From positions 296,847-360,846 of the forward strand of contig JAODUP010000418.1 of assembly GCA_025642065.1 (NCBI GenBank): 64,000 bases of DNA. Direction: 5' to 3'. The DNA comes from Paralvinella palmiformis. Its lineage: Eukaryota > Annelida > Polychaeta > Terebellida > Alvinellidae. Every line of letters begins with the position of its first letter. Position 1 is the stretch's first letter. The notes under the pieces were generated by a model that was given only the letters and a program-made list of their open reading frames with translations, had not been told where the DNA came from and did no database searches. Position numbers and translations under genes: made by a program. Shown here one piece after another: positions 1-11,975 of the stretch.

Positions 1-119
1 AAAAATACGTTTATAGATTATAATTAATGCTGGCGAAACCAATTTATAAATATGAGATCTGAGTGGAAGTGATGGTGAAATATATAATACACGTTTCGTT
101 TCGGCCAAACCTTCTCAAT

Positions 120-305
120 GATGATGATTGTTTGTTTTACGGCCACTTTTGGGCACATTGTAGGCTAAATGGGCCGAGCGACCTCCAAAGGTAACGAAAG
201 CGAAGTCAAATATGAAACAACTTTCTGGTATGCCCACGCCGAGATTCGAACACGGGTGGTAGTGATCTGTGGTCTAACACTACTGCTAGACCACCGAGGT
301 GCCCT
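120..305 (-). repeat. tRNA-derived SINE, family A
   Basis: Read on the minus strand this copy starts with a tRNA-like head (A-box-like GGTCTAGCAGTAGTG, B-box-like GTTCGAATCTC) followed by a body ending in GGCCGTAAAAC and ATC triplets. At least eleven further copies or fragments of the same sequence lie in this window on both strands, which is what identifies it as a dispersed SINE and not a tRNA gene. Confidence 0.85.
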
Positions 306-382
306 TCACGAAAGAGGCATTATGCCGAGATTGTTTTAATTGCAAACGAAATGTTGACTAGATAACAAAAAAAATTCAGTGA

Positions 383-434
<52 letters not shown>

Positions 435-940
435 ATATGATTTAAATGACATTAACTGTGGTTAATAATGAAAGACAGTGAACATTAAAACATGTCCCCT
501 CTCTGTGCGAGTGTGAATGAGTGAAAGAAAGAAAGAGAGATAACTGATGGCAAGGTTATCATCGTAATAAGTTACATAAGAAATTATGACGACGGATGAT
601 GATGATGATGACGACGGATGATGATGATGAAAGTAGGCAAGATGATGCGGGAACGTGGCATAACATCACTACTGAAGGATACATGGGAATATTGTAGGAA
701 GACAGTTCCGGATACTGGAATATATAAAACTAAAAGATTGAAGCTAAAACATCGGACTAGACTTTTGTTATCAAATAATTTCAGCACACCAGTTGACGGA
801 TGACGTCACAACGTCTTGGAACATATCAGTACAATCTAATAATACGGACATGATCCAACAAGTCATACAGTATAGATATCTTCCGCTATATGTTATAAGA
901 GATATGGGAGTTTAATATTCACTAGGTTAAGAAACTCAAA
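306..940. other. no gene seen; microsatellites
   Basis: Holds a (TA)n tract at about 389-430 and short GAT/GAC triplet runs at about 594-630. Open frames here are short and of low complexity. I see no exon signal. Confidence 0.6.
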
Positions 941-942
941 AC

Positions 943-981
<39 letters not shown>

Positions 982-1001
982 AAACACAGACACACACACA
1001 C

Positions 1002-1048
<47 letters not shown>

Positions 1049-1166
1049 AACACACACAACACAGAAAAGAAGAAAGAGAGAAACACAAACACAACACACA
1101 CACACACACACAGAAGAGAGAGAAAGACACACACAAACACAGACACACACACACACACACACAGAG

Positions 1167-1211
<45 letters not shown>

Positions 1212-1226
1212 AACACACATACACAC

Positions 1227-1265
<39 letters not shown>

Positions 1266-1302
1266 CACGCACGCACGCACGCACGCACACAGACACACAC
1301 CG
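940..1302. repeat. composite (GA)n/(CA)n microsatellite block
   Basis: About 360 bp of alternating GA and CA dinucleotide tracts with a few interruptions, ending in a GCAC tetranucleotide run near 1267-1287. It is purine-rich on the plus strand almost throughout. The Ser/Leu/Val/Cys open frames on the opposite strand are products of the repeat, not genes. Confidence 0.95.
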
Positions 1303-1499
1303 CTGGCCAGATTCTAAATCTACGCAGAAACAAGGGCGCTCCCAGTACCAATGCTTTAATCAGACAAATGGAGATTTAGAACACATCCTGACCCCACAGG
1401 AAGTCTATGGATCACATGACTGATAATGTCAAAGGTCAAGGTGAAGAGATCAGGTCAAGTGAACAGCAAGCCAATGAGAAGGCTTGGCACCCGGTGACT

Positions 1500-2715
1500 A
1501 GAATCAATAACAACATAACAGGGACATGCGACTGGTATAATCGCCTGTGGACACGAGCCTCACTGGTATAACAATAGCGCCTGGATATTAGTCTGACTGG
1601 TATAACAACAGTATGTGGAGTTTCACCTGACTGATATAACAACAGTCTGTGAACATTAGCATGAGAATAACATGTGGACATTTAAGCCTGACTGGTATAA
1701 CAACCCTGACTAGTATAACAGCAATATGTGGGCATGAGCCTAATTAGCATGATAACATTCTGACTGGTATAACATCAGTCGTTGGAAATTATAGCCTGAT
1801 GGGTATAACAACAGTCTGTAGACATTAGTCTGACTTGTATAACAACAGTCTGTGAACTTTCACCTGACTGCTATAACAGTCTGTGGACATTAGTCTGACT
1901 AGTATAACAACGATATGTGAACATAAACCTGACTGGCGTTATAATACAGGCTGTCAACGTAAGCCTGACTGGTATAACAACAGTCTGTAGATATTAGCCT
2001 GACTGGCACAACAACAGTCTGTAGACATTAGCCTGACTGGTATAACAACAGTCTGTAGATGTAGACATAAGCATGACTGGTATAACAACAGTCTGTAGAC
2101 ATTAGCCTGACTGGTATAACAGTCTGTAGACATTAGCCTGACTGGCATAACAGCCTGTAGACAATAACCTGACTGGTATAACAACAGCCTGTAGATATTA
2201 GCCTGACTGGTATAACAACAGTCTGTAGACATTAGCCTCACTGGTACAACAACAGTCTGTAGACATTAGCCTGACTGGTACAACAACAGTCTGTAGACAT
2301 TAGCCTGACTGGTACAACAACATTGTGTAGACATTAGTCTTACTGGTATAACAACAGTCTGTAGACATTAGCCTGAATGGTATAACAACAGTCTGTAGAC
2401 ATTAGCCTGACTGGTACAACAACATTGTGTAGACATTAGCCTAACTGGTATAACAACAGTCTGTAGACATTAGCCTGAATGGTATAACAACAGTCTGTAG
2501 ACATTAGCCTGACTGGTACAACAACATTGTGTAGACATTAGCCTAACTGGTATAACAACAGTCTGTAGACATTAGCCTGAATGGTATAACAACAGTTTGT
2601 AGACATTAGTCTGACTGGTATAACAACAGTCTGTAGACATTAGCCTGACTGGTACAACAACATTGTGTAGACATTAGCCTGACTGATATAACAACAGACT
2701 GTAGACATTAGCTAC
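1500..2715. repeat. 34-bp minisatellite array
   Basis: More than 25 units of about 34 bp built around ACATTAGCCTGACTGG and TATAACAACAGTCTGTAG. Units at the left end are degenerate and of variable length; those from about 2200 to 2700 are nearly identical, and some alternate with a variant carrying ACAACATTGTG. The higher-order alternation suggests recent expansion at the right end. Confidence 0.95.
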
Positions 2716-4114
2716 TAGGATGTAGATGAGCTTATGGTGTTGACTATCAATGAGAACGTCGCAGGCCTGTAACGAGTGGCCAACAAACGTATACAGCTAT
2801 AACAACACAGCCACAGTAACTGGCAGTTACCGGGGTAGTACCATTGGTGGCTGGTTGCCACGATCTGACAGCCACGAGACGGCGACAACCTGCAGCAGTC
2901 ACACGGGGTGGAGTACCAGCGGCGGTCATCTTCTCCGGAACATGTTCCCAATGTTTATAGACGCCACTCGGCTAACCCTAGCCACGGCCAGACAAAAGGA
3001 CAGATCCATTATGTGGTGGCAGTGTCACGAGGAGAGCTAATAGCTAAAGGCCACGCCGACGCTGACACATTTATATTGATATAGGTACGATTATATGGCA
3101 ACTGACTGGCTCCGGCTTACGGGGAGATAAGTTACGACGACGTCAGCGAGCTGAGCTGAGCCGGCGGAGGAGTGACTGATGTAAAATGGTGACGTTTTAT
3201 CACCGACGCCGTGACGTGTACGCCGAAGCGTCGTGTGTTTACCTCGATTAACACCGATGCGACGTTCGGTCTTAACCGTGAAGTTATCGATTATCGAATC
3301 ATCCAGAAGTTGTATTCCTGATTTGTGATTTTCTGTGCCAGTGCCTTTTCTAAAACATCCTCACGTGCCGTGTGCTTGTGTGTGCGGGCGTGCCTGTCGG
3401 CATAGGAATCATCATCATCCGTGCTTGAGTCTATGTACAACAATTAATACATTTACTACGCGTCATGACAAACAAACAAACCCCCAACACTAACAGAGTA
3501 CTAACACTTGATAACTTATTTCAACAACAACAACAACAACAACAACAACGTACAATACTTCCTCAGTCTCAACGTGTTTGCCAATCTACCGTCTCTCATT
3601 CTACCTTCCTCCTTAATCGAACCCCTCAAATACGGAAATAGCTCGTTATGTTATATTATAACGTAGTAGTAATGCACCAACGTTCCCCAGTCATGGACGG
3701 ACAAGTGAAGTTTCGTCTTCGTATGCGGCATGTGGCTAACATAATATAGCCGACCAATAGATAGCTAACATATGGTTAGCATATGGCTAATTACCGTGAA
3801 GTGGAATTAGTACAAACACATCAGTATGATGGATGGCAGATTAACCGATAGATAGTGATGTGAACTGCTCGTCAGACATCATTACTATACTAATATGCCT
3901 ACAGTTCTCTCTCTCACACACACACACACACTCACTCACTCACACACACACACACAAAGAGAGAGAGAGAGAGAGAGAGAGGGGTATAACTCAATGATAA
4001 ACTATTAACATGATATAAAACACTGATAAAGTGTATCAACTGGCCCAATTATTTATTTCAATTCTGTCAATAACAGGTTTGATTATAAAAGGTATTTTGA
4101 TAAAAAGTAATTTA

Positions 4115-4155
<41 letters not shown>

Positions 4156-4240
4156 ACATTACAACTCAAATTAAGTAATATTTTGCTGATGACTATGAAT
4201 ATAACACAAGTGAAAATGTTTTATTCACCCCACCCCCTCC

Positions 4241-4308
<68 letters not shown>

Positions 4309-4666
4309 GTAAACAAGAGTTAAAACTGACCAAATATTAGCAGGCTCTATAAGATACCGAAAGTATACTTCATACCCTGGAGAGGTTACACCAGCCATTA
4401 GTACTGGAGATAATACATTATTTCTGATATACGACCACTTAGATGGATGATCGTTACCAACAATCGCTCAGGTAATGTATGTATAAATTAGTTAATTCGT
4501 CAAAGTGAATACGTAGATAGGCATCTTAGATAGGTATCTAAGAATTCCTTCTACCCCTAACTGTTCGTAAATGTGCTCGTCTGTCCGTCCGTCCGTCCGT
4601 CTGTCTGTTCCTTCTTCCAGTTGTCTGTCTTGCTGTCCGCGCGCAGGACGGGAAAACGCAACTTAC
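2716..4666. other. no gene seen; microsatellites, CpG-richer DNA
   Basis: CpG is visibly more frequent from about 2750 to 3300 than in the rest of the window. Simple repeats: (CAA)n at 3522-3549, (CA)n/(GA)n at 3910-3980, (TA)n at 4118-4153, and (CA)n then (GA)n at 4243-4302. No exon with both splice sites was found. Confidence 0.55.
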
Positions 4667-4809
4667 CCAGATGTGTATACGGTGGGTAATACTGGTACAT
4701 GGCGTAGGGTGGGTAGGGCGAGTAACCAGCCACACCCAGGCCGGCCAATTCTTCGCCGATGGCGTTATTCAGTGACATCTCTCCGTACTGGCTGTGATCG
4801 AACGATGTG
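4667..4809 (-). CDS. candidate exon of a Tyr/Pro-rich protein, partial gene
   Basis: On the minus strand an open frame reads through a Tyr/Pro-rich segment including GYSPYPPYAMYQYYPPY and ends at a consensus-like donor (CTGG then GTAAGT, exon end 4667). An ATG at 4778-4776 could be the start; an AG at 4811-4810 could be an acceptor, but its pyrimidine tract is poor. The composition resembles the low-complexity regions that precede DNA-binding domains in developmental transcription factors, and the exon sits in CpG-richer DNA, but no DNA-binding domain is visible. I do not recognise the family. Downstream exons would lie at lower coordinates or outside the window. Confidence 0.35.
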
Positions 4810-5149
4810 CTAAATCCTTTTCAACCAAACCATCCCGTGTGTCTAAATATCCAGACCATATTATATATCCGGAACGTTATCGCGTCGGAAATTATTCCAT
4901 AATTATTTGCTGAGTAAACGCAACTCACGAAGAGAACAGGTTAACACTATCTTTGAAGAATTACCAACATGATTCCTTGTTGTTGCTGTTATTGAGCCAA
5001 CATTCTTCGATATATGAACATTCTTTGAACACAAGAAGTGGGTACATCCCACCAGAACCCATCAATGACAGATGCCTGCTGATGTCAATTTGTCAGTTTC
5101 GGGCTGGAAATCCCAAGGCTAGCAATTCGCCGAGAAAGGCAATTTATCA

Positions 5150-5565
5150 CGTAACGGAGCGACGGCGATCCCCCTCGCGTGTATATCACCGATTGCTGAT
5201 CCCTGATTGCGTGCGTGCGTGGGTGTATAAACACCGAGCGGCGACGATCCCCGCGGTCGTGCGTACACCGCCAGGTGCTGATCCTTCCCTGGCCGGGTGT
5301 ATAACGCCAGGTGCCGATCCCTGACCCGGTGTATAACACCGGATGTCTATCATCGAACACGTGTATAACACAAATCACCAATCGCCGACCGTGAGTATAA
5401 CACCAGACATCGATCCCTGGTCGTGTGTGTGTGTATACGGCACCGAACACCATTTCCTGGTCAGCCGTATTACACCAGACACCAATCCCCAGCCGTGTCT
5501 ATTACACCAGACACCAATCCCGGGCCGTATCTATTACACCAGACATCTCCCCAATCATCTATCCA
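5150..5565. repeat. degenerate ~32-36-bp minisatellite
   Basis: Repeated units of the type GTATTACACCAGACACCAATCC; at the right end successive copies are 32 bp apart (near 5470, 5502 and 5534). Left-hand units are more diverged, with GTGTATAACACCGG cores. Open frames on both strands across it reflect the repeat. Confidence 0.8.
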
Positions 5566-5901
5566 TCGTTAGATAAGACAATCCAATCCTTCGTGGATAC
5601 ATTCCATATATTCCTCCTCCTCTCTCTCTCTCTCTCTCTCTCTGGCAGACAGAGAACAGCGCCGTAGACGGCGAGAGCTGTGTTATAGCGAGTCTCTCTC
5701 GCTCGCTCGCTCGCTATATTGTTTACCTGGCTATCTGGGTCTGGGTCTCACCTGAGTAGTGCTATGGTTATCACCTGCCTAGTAGTTAAGTGTTCCTGTC
5801 TGTTCAAGGTATCTCAACAAACATTCACAACACTCAGTGTGCTGAACTTTTGACACAGGAGAGATGAATCACACACATACACACACACAATCTCGCTCTC
5901 G

Positions 5902-5933
<32 letters not shown>

Positions 5934-7552
5934 CGGTGTGTGTGTGTCCGTGGTCTCCCCCTCAAACACACACAGAGTGAAGAATGTCATTCGGGTTGAT
6001 AGATATAACTAGACAATATTGATGTGCCAGGAGGCGAATAGATCAGAAGAGGCCAGGTAGACGGTGACAGCTAACATTACACACCCCGTGTCAGCTGATT
6101 GTTACTACGGCCTACTCGCAGAAAGCATCGAACAATGGCATCACCGTAGAAAACTGCCGCTTAAACGGAATAATCCATCAAATTAGTTGGTCAGCTTGCC
6201 AGCCTGCCTGCCCTGGTGTGTGTGTGTGTTTGTGTGTGTGTTGTTTCCAATACACCCACACGCACACACAGGCAGTACACGTAATTAGTTACACCAGAGA
6301 GCGCTGTTATCGGCAGAACAACTTCCTATTCCTGGAAGTCGATGTTTTCACCATCTTAACCGACAAACAGTGGTAATACGGCCCTCTCTCGGCTGTTACT
6401 GGAACAACCGACCACCACTACAGAGAACTTGTACCGATCAGACAGCAGACGACGCAATCGACGAGACAAGACACCCTTACCCATCACCACCAAATACAAT
6501 ACGTATAAACGGTGCTCCCCGAAGTGCTACCACTCACGCGTTGCAATCCGGCGTGCGCCTCTTGTCCGTCCATAATACAATATTACGACGTCGGGATCCC
6601 TAACACACACAGCACATTTATCCGGAGTACATCACGTGATCTCGCTGTTCCGACGACGTCACCGGATTTCGGTCGAGTTCGCTCGTAACGGGCCCGAATT
6701 TCATCTAGCAGCAGCAGCAGCAGCGACAGCAGCGCGTTGGTGTAGTCGATGATGGGATAGGGACGTCGGTAATGCCATATCCTACGACCTCGTCAACCGA
6801 TCTTACGGCTGACGGCGCAAATTGACGGCGACAGTCGACAAGACGTAAAGAGAAGTGAAAAAAAGCCGACCCGCGCATAAGGGCCACATCTTGTGCCGTC
6901 AACGTGCGGGGGCTGGCGTCGTTTTTAAACGCCACCTCGATGACAACGCGCAGCGGCGAAGACTCTCGGTGAAACAATGAGGAGTGAGGGGCTTCGAAGA
7001 AGACGGGAGAAAACCCGGGCGCCGGTGACTATGTTCGATGTTTACCCGTTGAGTCACAGAGGTGCTCTACTGGCTGGCTGGCTGTTTGATTGTTGGTAGA
7101 CCGACCGACCGACCGTCCGACTGACTGACTGACACTCTGTCAGAACGTGCACGGGACGGACGGACGCGAGACAAACGGATAATGTGCGCGCTGTCAGTTT
7201 GAGCGTAAGACACTTTGCCGGCAGTTCACGAGGTTAATGCAGTATAATGATAGACCGGGGCCGCTCGATGAGCGCCCGGTAGGTAGGTAGCGCCACCAGA
7301 GCCGAGAACAGCCCGTCGTCATCCGGGCCCCGCATCGGATGCTCTGCTCTGCTCTCCACGTCGCTGTCGGCTTCACCGTTAACGTCGACCGTACTCTGGC
7401 AGCGTCATAAGACCGGGAGATCGGCGTGACGGACACTCCGGGTCAAACAGACTGTCGCGTTGGCCCTCCGCAACACACACGCAAGCAAGCAAGCACGCGT
7501 TTCGCACACAACGAAAAAACTAACATACCCATAACACTACGCCGTGTCTTTG

Positions 7553-7591
<39 letters not shown>

Positions 7592-8189
7592 GTGTTCCCA
7601 GATTAGTGTTTCGGCCATGTAAGGGGAGATGGTTTCAGGGTGGCGGAAGAGGGGTGGCGTACGAACTATTGATAGATCAATATCGTACATATTCACCCAC
7701 CCACCCGTCCGTTAAGCCCCAGTCGTGGTACTTTTCTCACCGAGCCACTTACGGGCATCTGTTCCACGTGTCAATAATGCCGTACTTCTGGTCGCCATGG
7801 TAATAACGGAACGCCATAGATCAGAGGCCACCCGTGTGGCAGCGAGTTGCTGTAGGGGCTTCCCCGCGCGGCCACCGATCCTCCTTCCTCGAGTCAACGA
7901 CGTAATCCTCGGAGGAAGCGTAGGACACGACCCAGACTCGGGGATAAAACTACCCCCCGATCAAACACTCCCCCCCCCCCCGGCGGCGCAATGATGACTC
8001 CCAAATCACAGAGAAACTTATCATCGCGATGATGCCGACTGATAAACGGTGATGGTAAACGTCAACGTCAGCCGGATGATGGCGATGTGATGATAAGTCG
8101 GTGATGATAAGCGACTGATCATCATTAGCCGATGATAAAATCGACCCCACGTAGATCAACACCCCGGTATTATATCAATTAGCATCGAC
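5566..8189. other. CpG-richer stretch without a recognisable gene
   Basis: Contains (CT)n and GCTC runs at about 5622-5715, CA/GT tracts at 5875-5955 and 7556-7590, a GCA triplet run at 6711-6724, and CpG-rich non-repetitive DNA from about 6350 to 7950. Frames of up to 125 codons are present, but none shows a domain, convincing splice sites or non-shadow composition. It could be promoter or 5' sequence of a gene outside the window. Confidence 0.45.
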
Positions 8190-8380
8190 GCGGATCCGTG
8201 GTCTAGCGGTAGCGTGTTCAACGACAGATCACTACCACCCGTGTTCGAATCTCGGCGTGGACATATCTGAAGGGTGTTTCATCTCTGACTTCGATTCATT
8301 ACCTTTCGAGGTCGCTCGGCCCATTTGACCTACCATGTGCACAAAGTAGCCGTAAAACATCAATCATCATCATCATCATC
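8190..8380 (+). repeat. tRNA-derived SINE, family A
   Basis: Full-length plus-strand copy. Tract order: tRNA-like head with TGGTCTAGCGGTAGCG and GTTCGAATCTC, a central body with GAGGTCGCTCGGCCCATTT, then GGCCGTAAAACATCAATC and an ATC triplet tail. It gives the clearest reading of the family's orientation, tail at the 3' end. Confidence 0.9.
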
Positions 8381-8749
8381 ATTATCGACGCGGATCATTA
8401 TTGGCCGACAACTCTCCGTTTATAATAAACAACCAGTAATCAATCTAAGTAGTCATTCTAAACGCAGCGGGAGCCCGGAAGGTCATCATTAAGGTCAAAC
8501 CGCAGTTAATAATACGTCATTACAGGTCTTCCAGATACAGCGAATGTATCCATATCAGTCGTCTATCGGTTACGATGTCCGAATTAGCGCCAGGTGTCGC
8601 TGATGTACCGTCTCAGTAGCAGCCATCCGGGGCTCGTGTTAGTCATTATAACCAGGTTAGCGTGTAGTAAGCTGGTGGGTGCGCTTCTGTGTGCCTAAAT
8701 TGCCCAAACATCGCCAACTTATACTGCACCGTATAGACACTTATGTTAT

Positions 8750-9440
8750 TCCGGGGAGGCTTATTTACGTTACACCTGAGAATAGCAAGGTTACATCGGG
8801 TAGACGAGCTTGTTACACCAAACAGTCGAAGTTGTATCACATCGGGACACCGAAATACTGCCGCTGCACCGGGTAGACGTGTTTACGTTACACCGGAGAA
8901 TAACAAGGTTACACCGGGAAGACGAGCTTGTTACACCAAACAGTCGAAGTTGTATCACATCGGGACACCGAAATACTGCCGCTGCACCGGGTAGACGTGT
9001 TTACGTTACACCGGAGAATAACAAGGTTACATCGGGTAGACGAGCTTGTTACACCAAACAGTCGAAGTTGTATCACATCGGGACACCGAAATACTGCCGC
9101 TGCACCGGGTAGACGTGTTTACGTTACACCGGAGAATAACAAGGTTACATCGGGTAGACGAGCTTGTTTCACCAAACGGTCAAAGTTGTATCACGGCGCG
9201 ACACCAAAATACTGCCGCTGCACCGGATAGACAGACATGTTTACGTTACACCGTGCATACATGTTTTCAAGGGCACCGCGTAGACATGTTTATGCCACAC
9301 CATTTAGACCGCTGCTATTTTACACCCTGTAAACGCCATTAAATTGCCCCGAGTGTAGACATGTTTATGTTATACCCTGTAGACACAGTTATGTTACACC
9401 CGGTAGACAGTCATATTACACCCCGGTAGCTGTGTTACCA
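8750..9440. repeat. 118-bp minisatellite with internal subrepeats
   Basis: Four units spaced exactly 118 bp apart (for example GACGAGCTTG at 8803, 8921 and 9039), nearly identical to one another, followed by degenerate material to about 9440. Each unit contains shorter internal repeats around GGTAGACGTGTTTACGTTACACC. Because 118 is not a multiple of three and the unit lacks stops in the relevant phases, overlapping 100-codon frames appear in successive phases; these are by-products of the repeat. Confidence 0.95.
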
Positions 9441-10430
9441 GTATTTCTCACCACTAACAGCTAACCAGCTGCGGTTTGTGTGATCTAACACTGATTTTTA
9501 CAGAGATTCAGCAGCCGGTGTCTTTTTTATATTGCTTGTGGTGTTAAGTGTGTGTGTGTTGCTGTGCATGATATGCTAAATTTAGTTTTGTGATGTAATG
9601 AATGCATGTCTGTGTAGATTTTTCATGCAAGTGTCCCCCCCCCCTCACACACACCCACCCACCCACCCACACCCACAGAGAGAGAGAGAGATAGAAATGG
9701 TGACATTACACATGTCTCAGCAAGAAAAGTCGCCACTCTGGATTCACTCCCCTGAAGAAACGTCCAGAGTTTGAATTCACGGTTCGAGATTCACTGTGCC
9801 TGTGCCTTATTATACACAGCTAAAAAGCACACACACATACGCGGAGAGAGATAAATACTTCCAACCATAGCCGCAACGCTGACCTAACACCCTTCTTACC
9901 CTGATGCTAACCTACCACAATGGTCACAATGGTTCGACCTTTCACCCTAGCAGCTATGTTGGTCTTCCACCCTAATCACAGTGTTGAACTTCCACCCTTA
10001 TCTTGATGCTGACCCTATAGCTCATCCACAATGCTGACCTTCGGCACGAACCCCAGTAATGACCTTTCACCCACAATCCCGCCACGTACAGGCACCATCC
10101 CCCATCAGCCAAGTTTTAAAGCTGTACTGATGAGATCATGACACCGAGGTGATCTTTAACCCCATTTCTCTGGATCATCTGACCTATGACCTTTCCTAGG
10201 GGAAAGTATTGTTAAGGACGTATTGAGCTGTGAAATGTTTCCGAAAGGCCCTCACTGCGCGGACAGTGATCACCAAAGGTCAGTACTTGACTTCTCAACA
10301 CATCAAGGTCAAAAGGCCAGCGACGGGATGAAGTGCGCTGATAACTAAACAGAGATCAGAGGTCAGACAGCCAGTGCGAAGGTTAGAACGTGCCGATGAT
10401 GATAAGATGAGGATGGTCATGATATGAGTG
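9441..10430. other. no gene seen; includes one family-B repeat
   Basis: Apart from the repeat annotated at 9703-9836, this stretch has C-runs, short CA/GA tracts and unique-looking DNA without a supported exon. Confidence 0.5.
9703..9836 (+). repeat. dispersed repeat family B (SINE-like, CA tail)
   Basis: Shares about 130 bp with 16911-17050 and the second half with 60955-61045. Conserved blocks are CACTCTGGATTCA, ATTCACGGTTCGAGATTC (B-box-like GGTTCGA), and CTGTGCCTGTGCCTTATTA followed by ACACAGCTAAA and a CA tract. Recurrence with the same 3' end and CA tail suggests a retrotransposed short element. Confidence 0.75.
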
Positions 10431-10995
10431 CACCATCCTTCCTCAAACACTGGAATATGAACCGACAGTCCTTCCTCAAACACTAGCCTATACTGAGATA
10501 TGAAGCAGCAGTCCTTCCTCAAACACTGGCCTATAATGAGATATGAACCAGCAGTCTTTCCTCAAACGCTAGCCTATACTGAGATATGAACCAGCAGTCC
10601 TTCCTCAAACACTAGCCTATACTGAGATATAGGCCAGCAGTCCTTCCTCAAACACTGGCCTATACTGAGATATGAACCAGCAGTCCTTCCTCAAACACTG
10701 GTCTATACTGAGATATGAACCAGCAGTCTTTCCTCAAACACTAGCCTATACTGAGATATGAACCAGCAGTCCTTCCTCAAACACTGGCCTATATTGAGAT
10801 ATGAACCATCAGTCCTTCCTCAAACACTGGTCTATACTGAGATATGAACCAGCAGTCCTTCCTCAAACACTGGCCTATACTGAGATATGAACCAGCAGTC
10901 CTTCCTCAAACACTGGCCTATACTAAGATATGAACCAGCAGTCCTTCCTCAAACACTGGCCTATACAGTATACTGAGATATAAACCGGCAGTCAA
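10430..10995. repeat. 43-bp minisatellite array
   Basis: About 13 units spaced 43 bp apart, built from CAGCAGTCCTTCCTCAAACA and CTGGCCTATACTGAGATATG. Unit-to-unit differences are few (ACTGG/ACTAG, one or two base changes). No coding potential beyond the repeat. Confidence 0.95.
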
Positions 10996-11207
10996 AGAAG
11001 TAGATAATACATGAGTAAATTGTTATCATTAATCATGATAATAACATTACAAATGAGGACTGGACACAGAGAACAATTGAGTTAGTAAATGAGTGAGGCT
11101 TACAAACGTAGAACACTACAAAAGGTCAATTCTATACCATAAACCCAAAAGGGGTATGGGGGAGGCATATTTCTGTATAGGTGCGTATATGTACATTTGT
11201 ATGTCCA

Positions 11208-11261
<54 letters not shown>

Positions 11262-11912
11262 TGTGCAAGCGAGCGAGAGTACGCGCACACGCGTGAATGT
11301 TTATTCAGTCACTGGTTTATAGTGTGTGGGTGCGTGCGCTCTCATGTCAGTGTGATGTTAAATATAACCAGCATTTAATTCCACTACCTTCTCTTACAGA
11401 CCTTGTATGCCGTTTTTTCTACCGCTGAATGGCAGACTATTTAAGCGTTTTGGGCTTAACACAACATCCCTAAGGTGCACATCTGCTAGTATTCATCTCA
11501 AAGCATTCTGACATAATTTCTCTGGCAGATAATAGACACTGCCCTGGCCGCTCCGCTCCCATAATATTCCAGTATGATCGGCTTCCCCATCTCTGTTATA
11601 TTTGGGTGCAGCATGGCACACAAAGGATGCAAAAAAGCCACCGTGGGACATGAATCAGTGAACTTTGGAGTCTGAACAAGTATCCAACCAACAATGAGTT
11701 ACCAGGTAAACTCCAGAACCAGTGATAGGTGCGAGTACTGTACTCACCACAAATAACACGAAACACAATAATAATAATAATAATAATAATAATACCAGCT
11801 TTGTGTGTTATATGTCTTTGGCGTTTTTATGTTTGTAAATAAGGAAAACAGTGTCTAAAAATATCAATCACATTTTAAATATATTAAAAAAAACTACCAG
11901 ATCCCAACCATG

Positions 11913-11975
<63 letters not shown>

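Noticed and set aside
893..1351. Three overlapping 120-152-codon frames on the minus strand rich in Ser, Leu, Val and Cys
   Set aside because: They are translations of the GA/CA microsatellite block in all three phases.
6705..6977. 90-codon minus-strand frame in CpG-rich DNA ending in poly-Cys
   Set aside because: The end is the GCA triplet run read in antisense; no splice sites or domain, so not called a gene.
8190..8260. Possible functional tRNA gene
   Set aside because: The tRNA-like head is followed by the conserved SINE body and recurs throughout the window; no closed acceptor stem is evident.
8750..9240. CRISPR-like or regularly spaced repeat array
   Set aside because: Units are contiguous 118-bp tandem copies with no variable spacers, in animal DNA.
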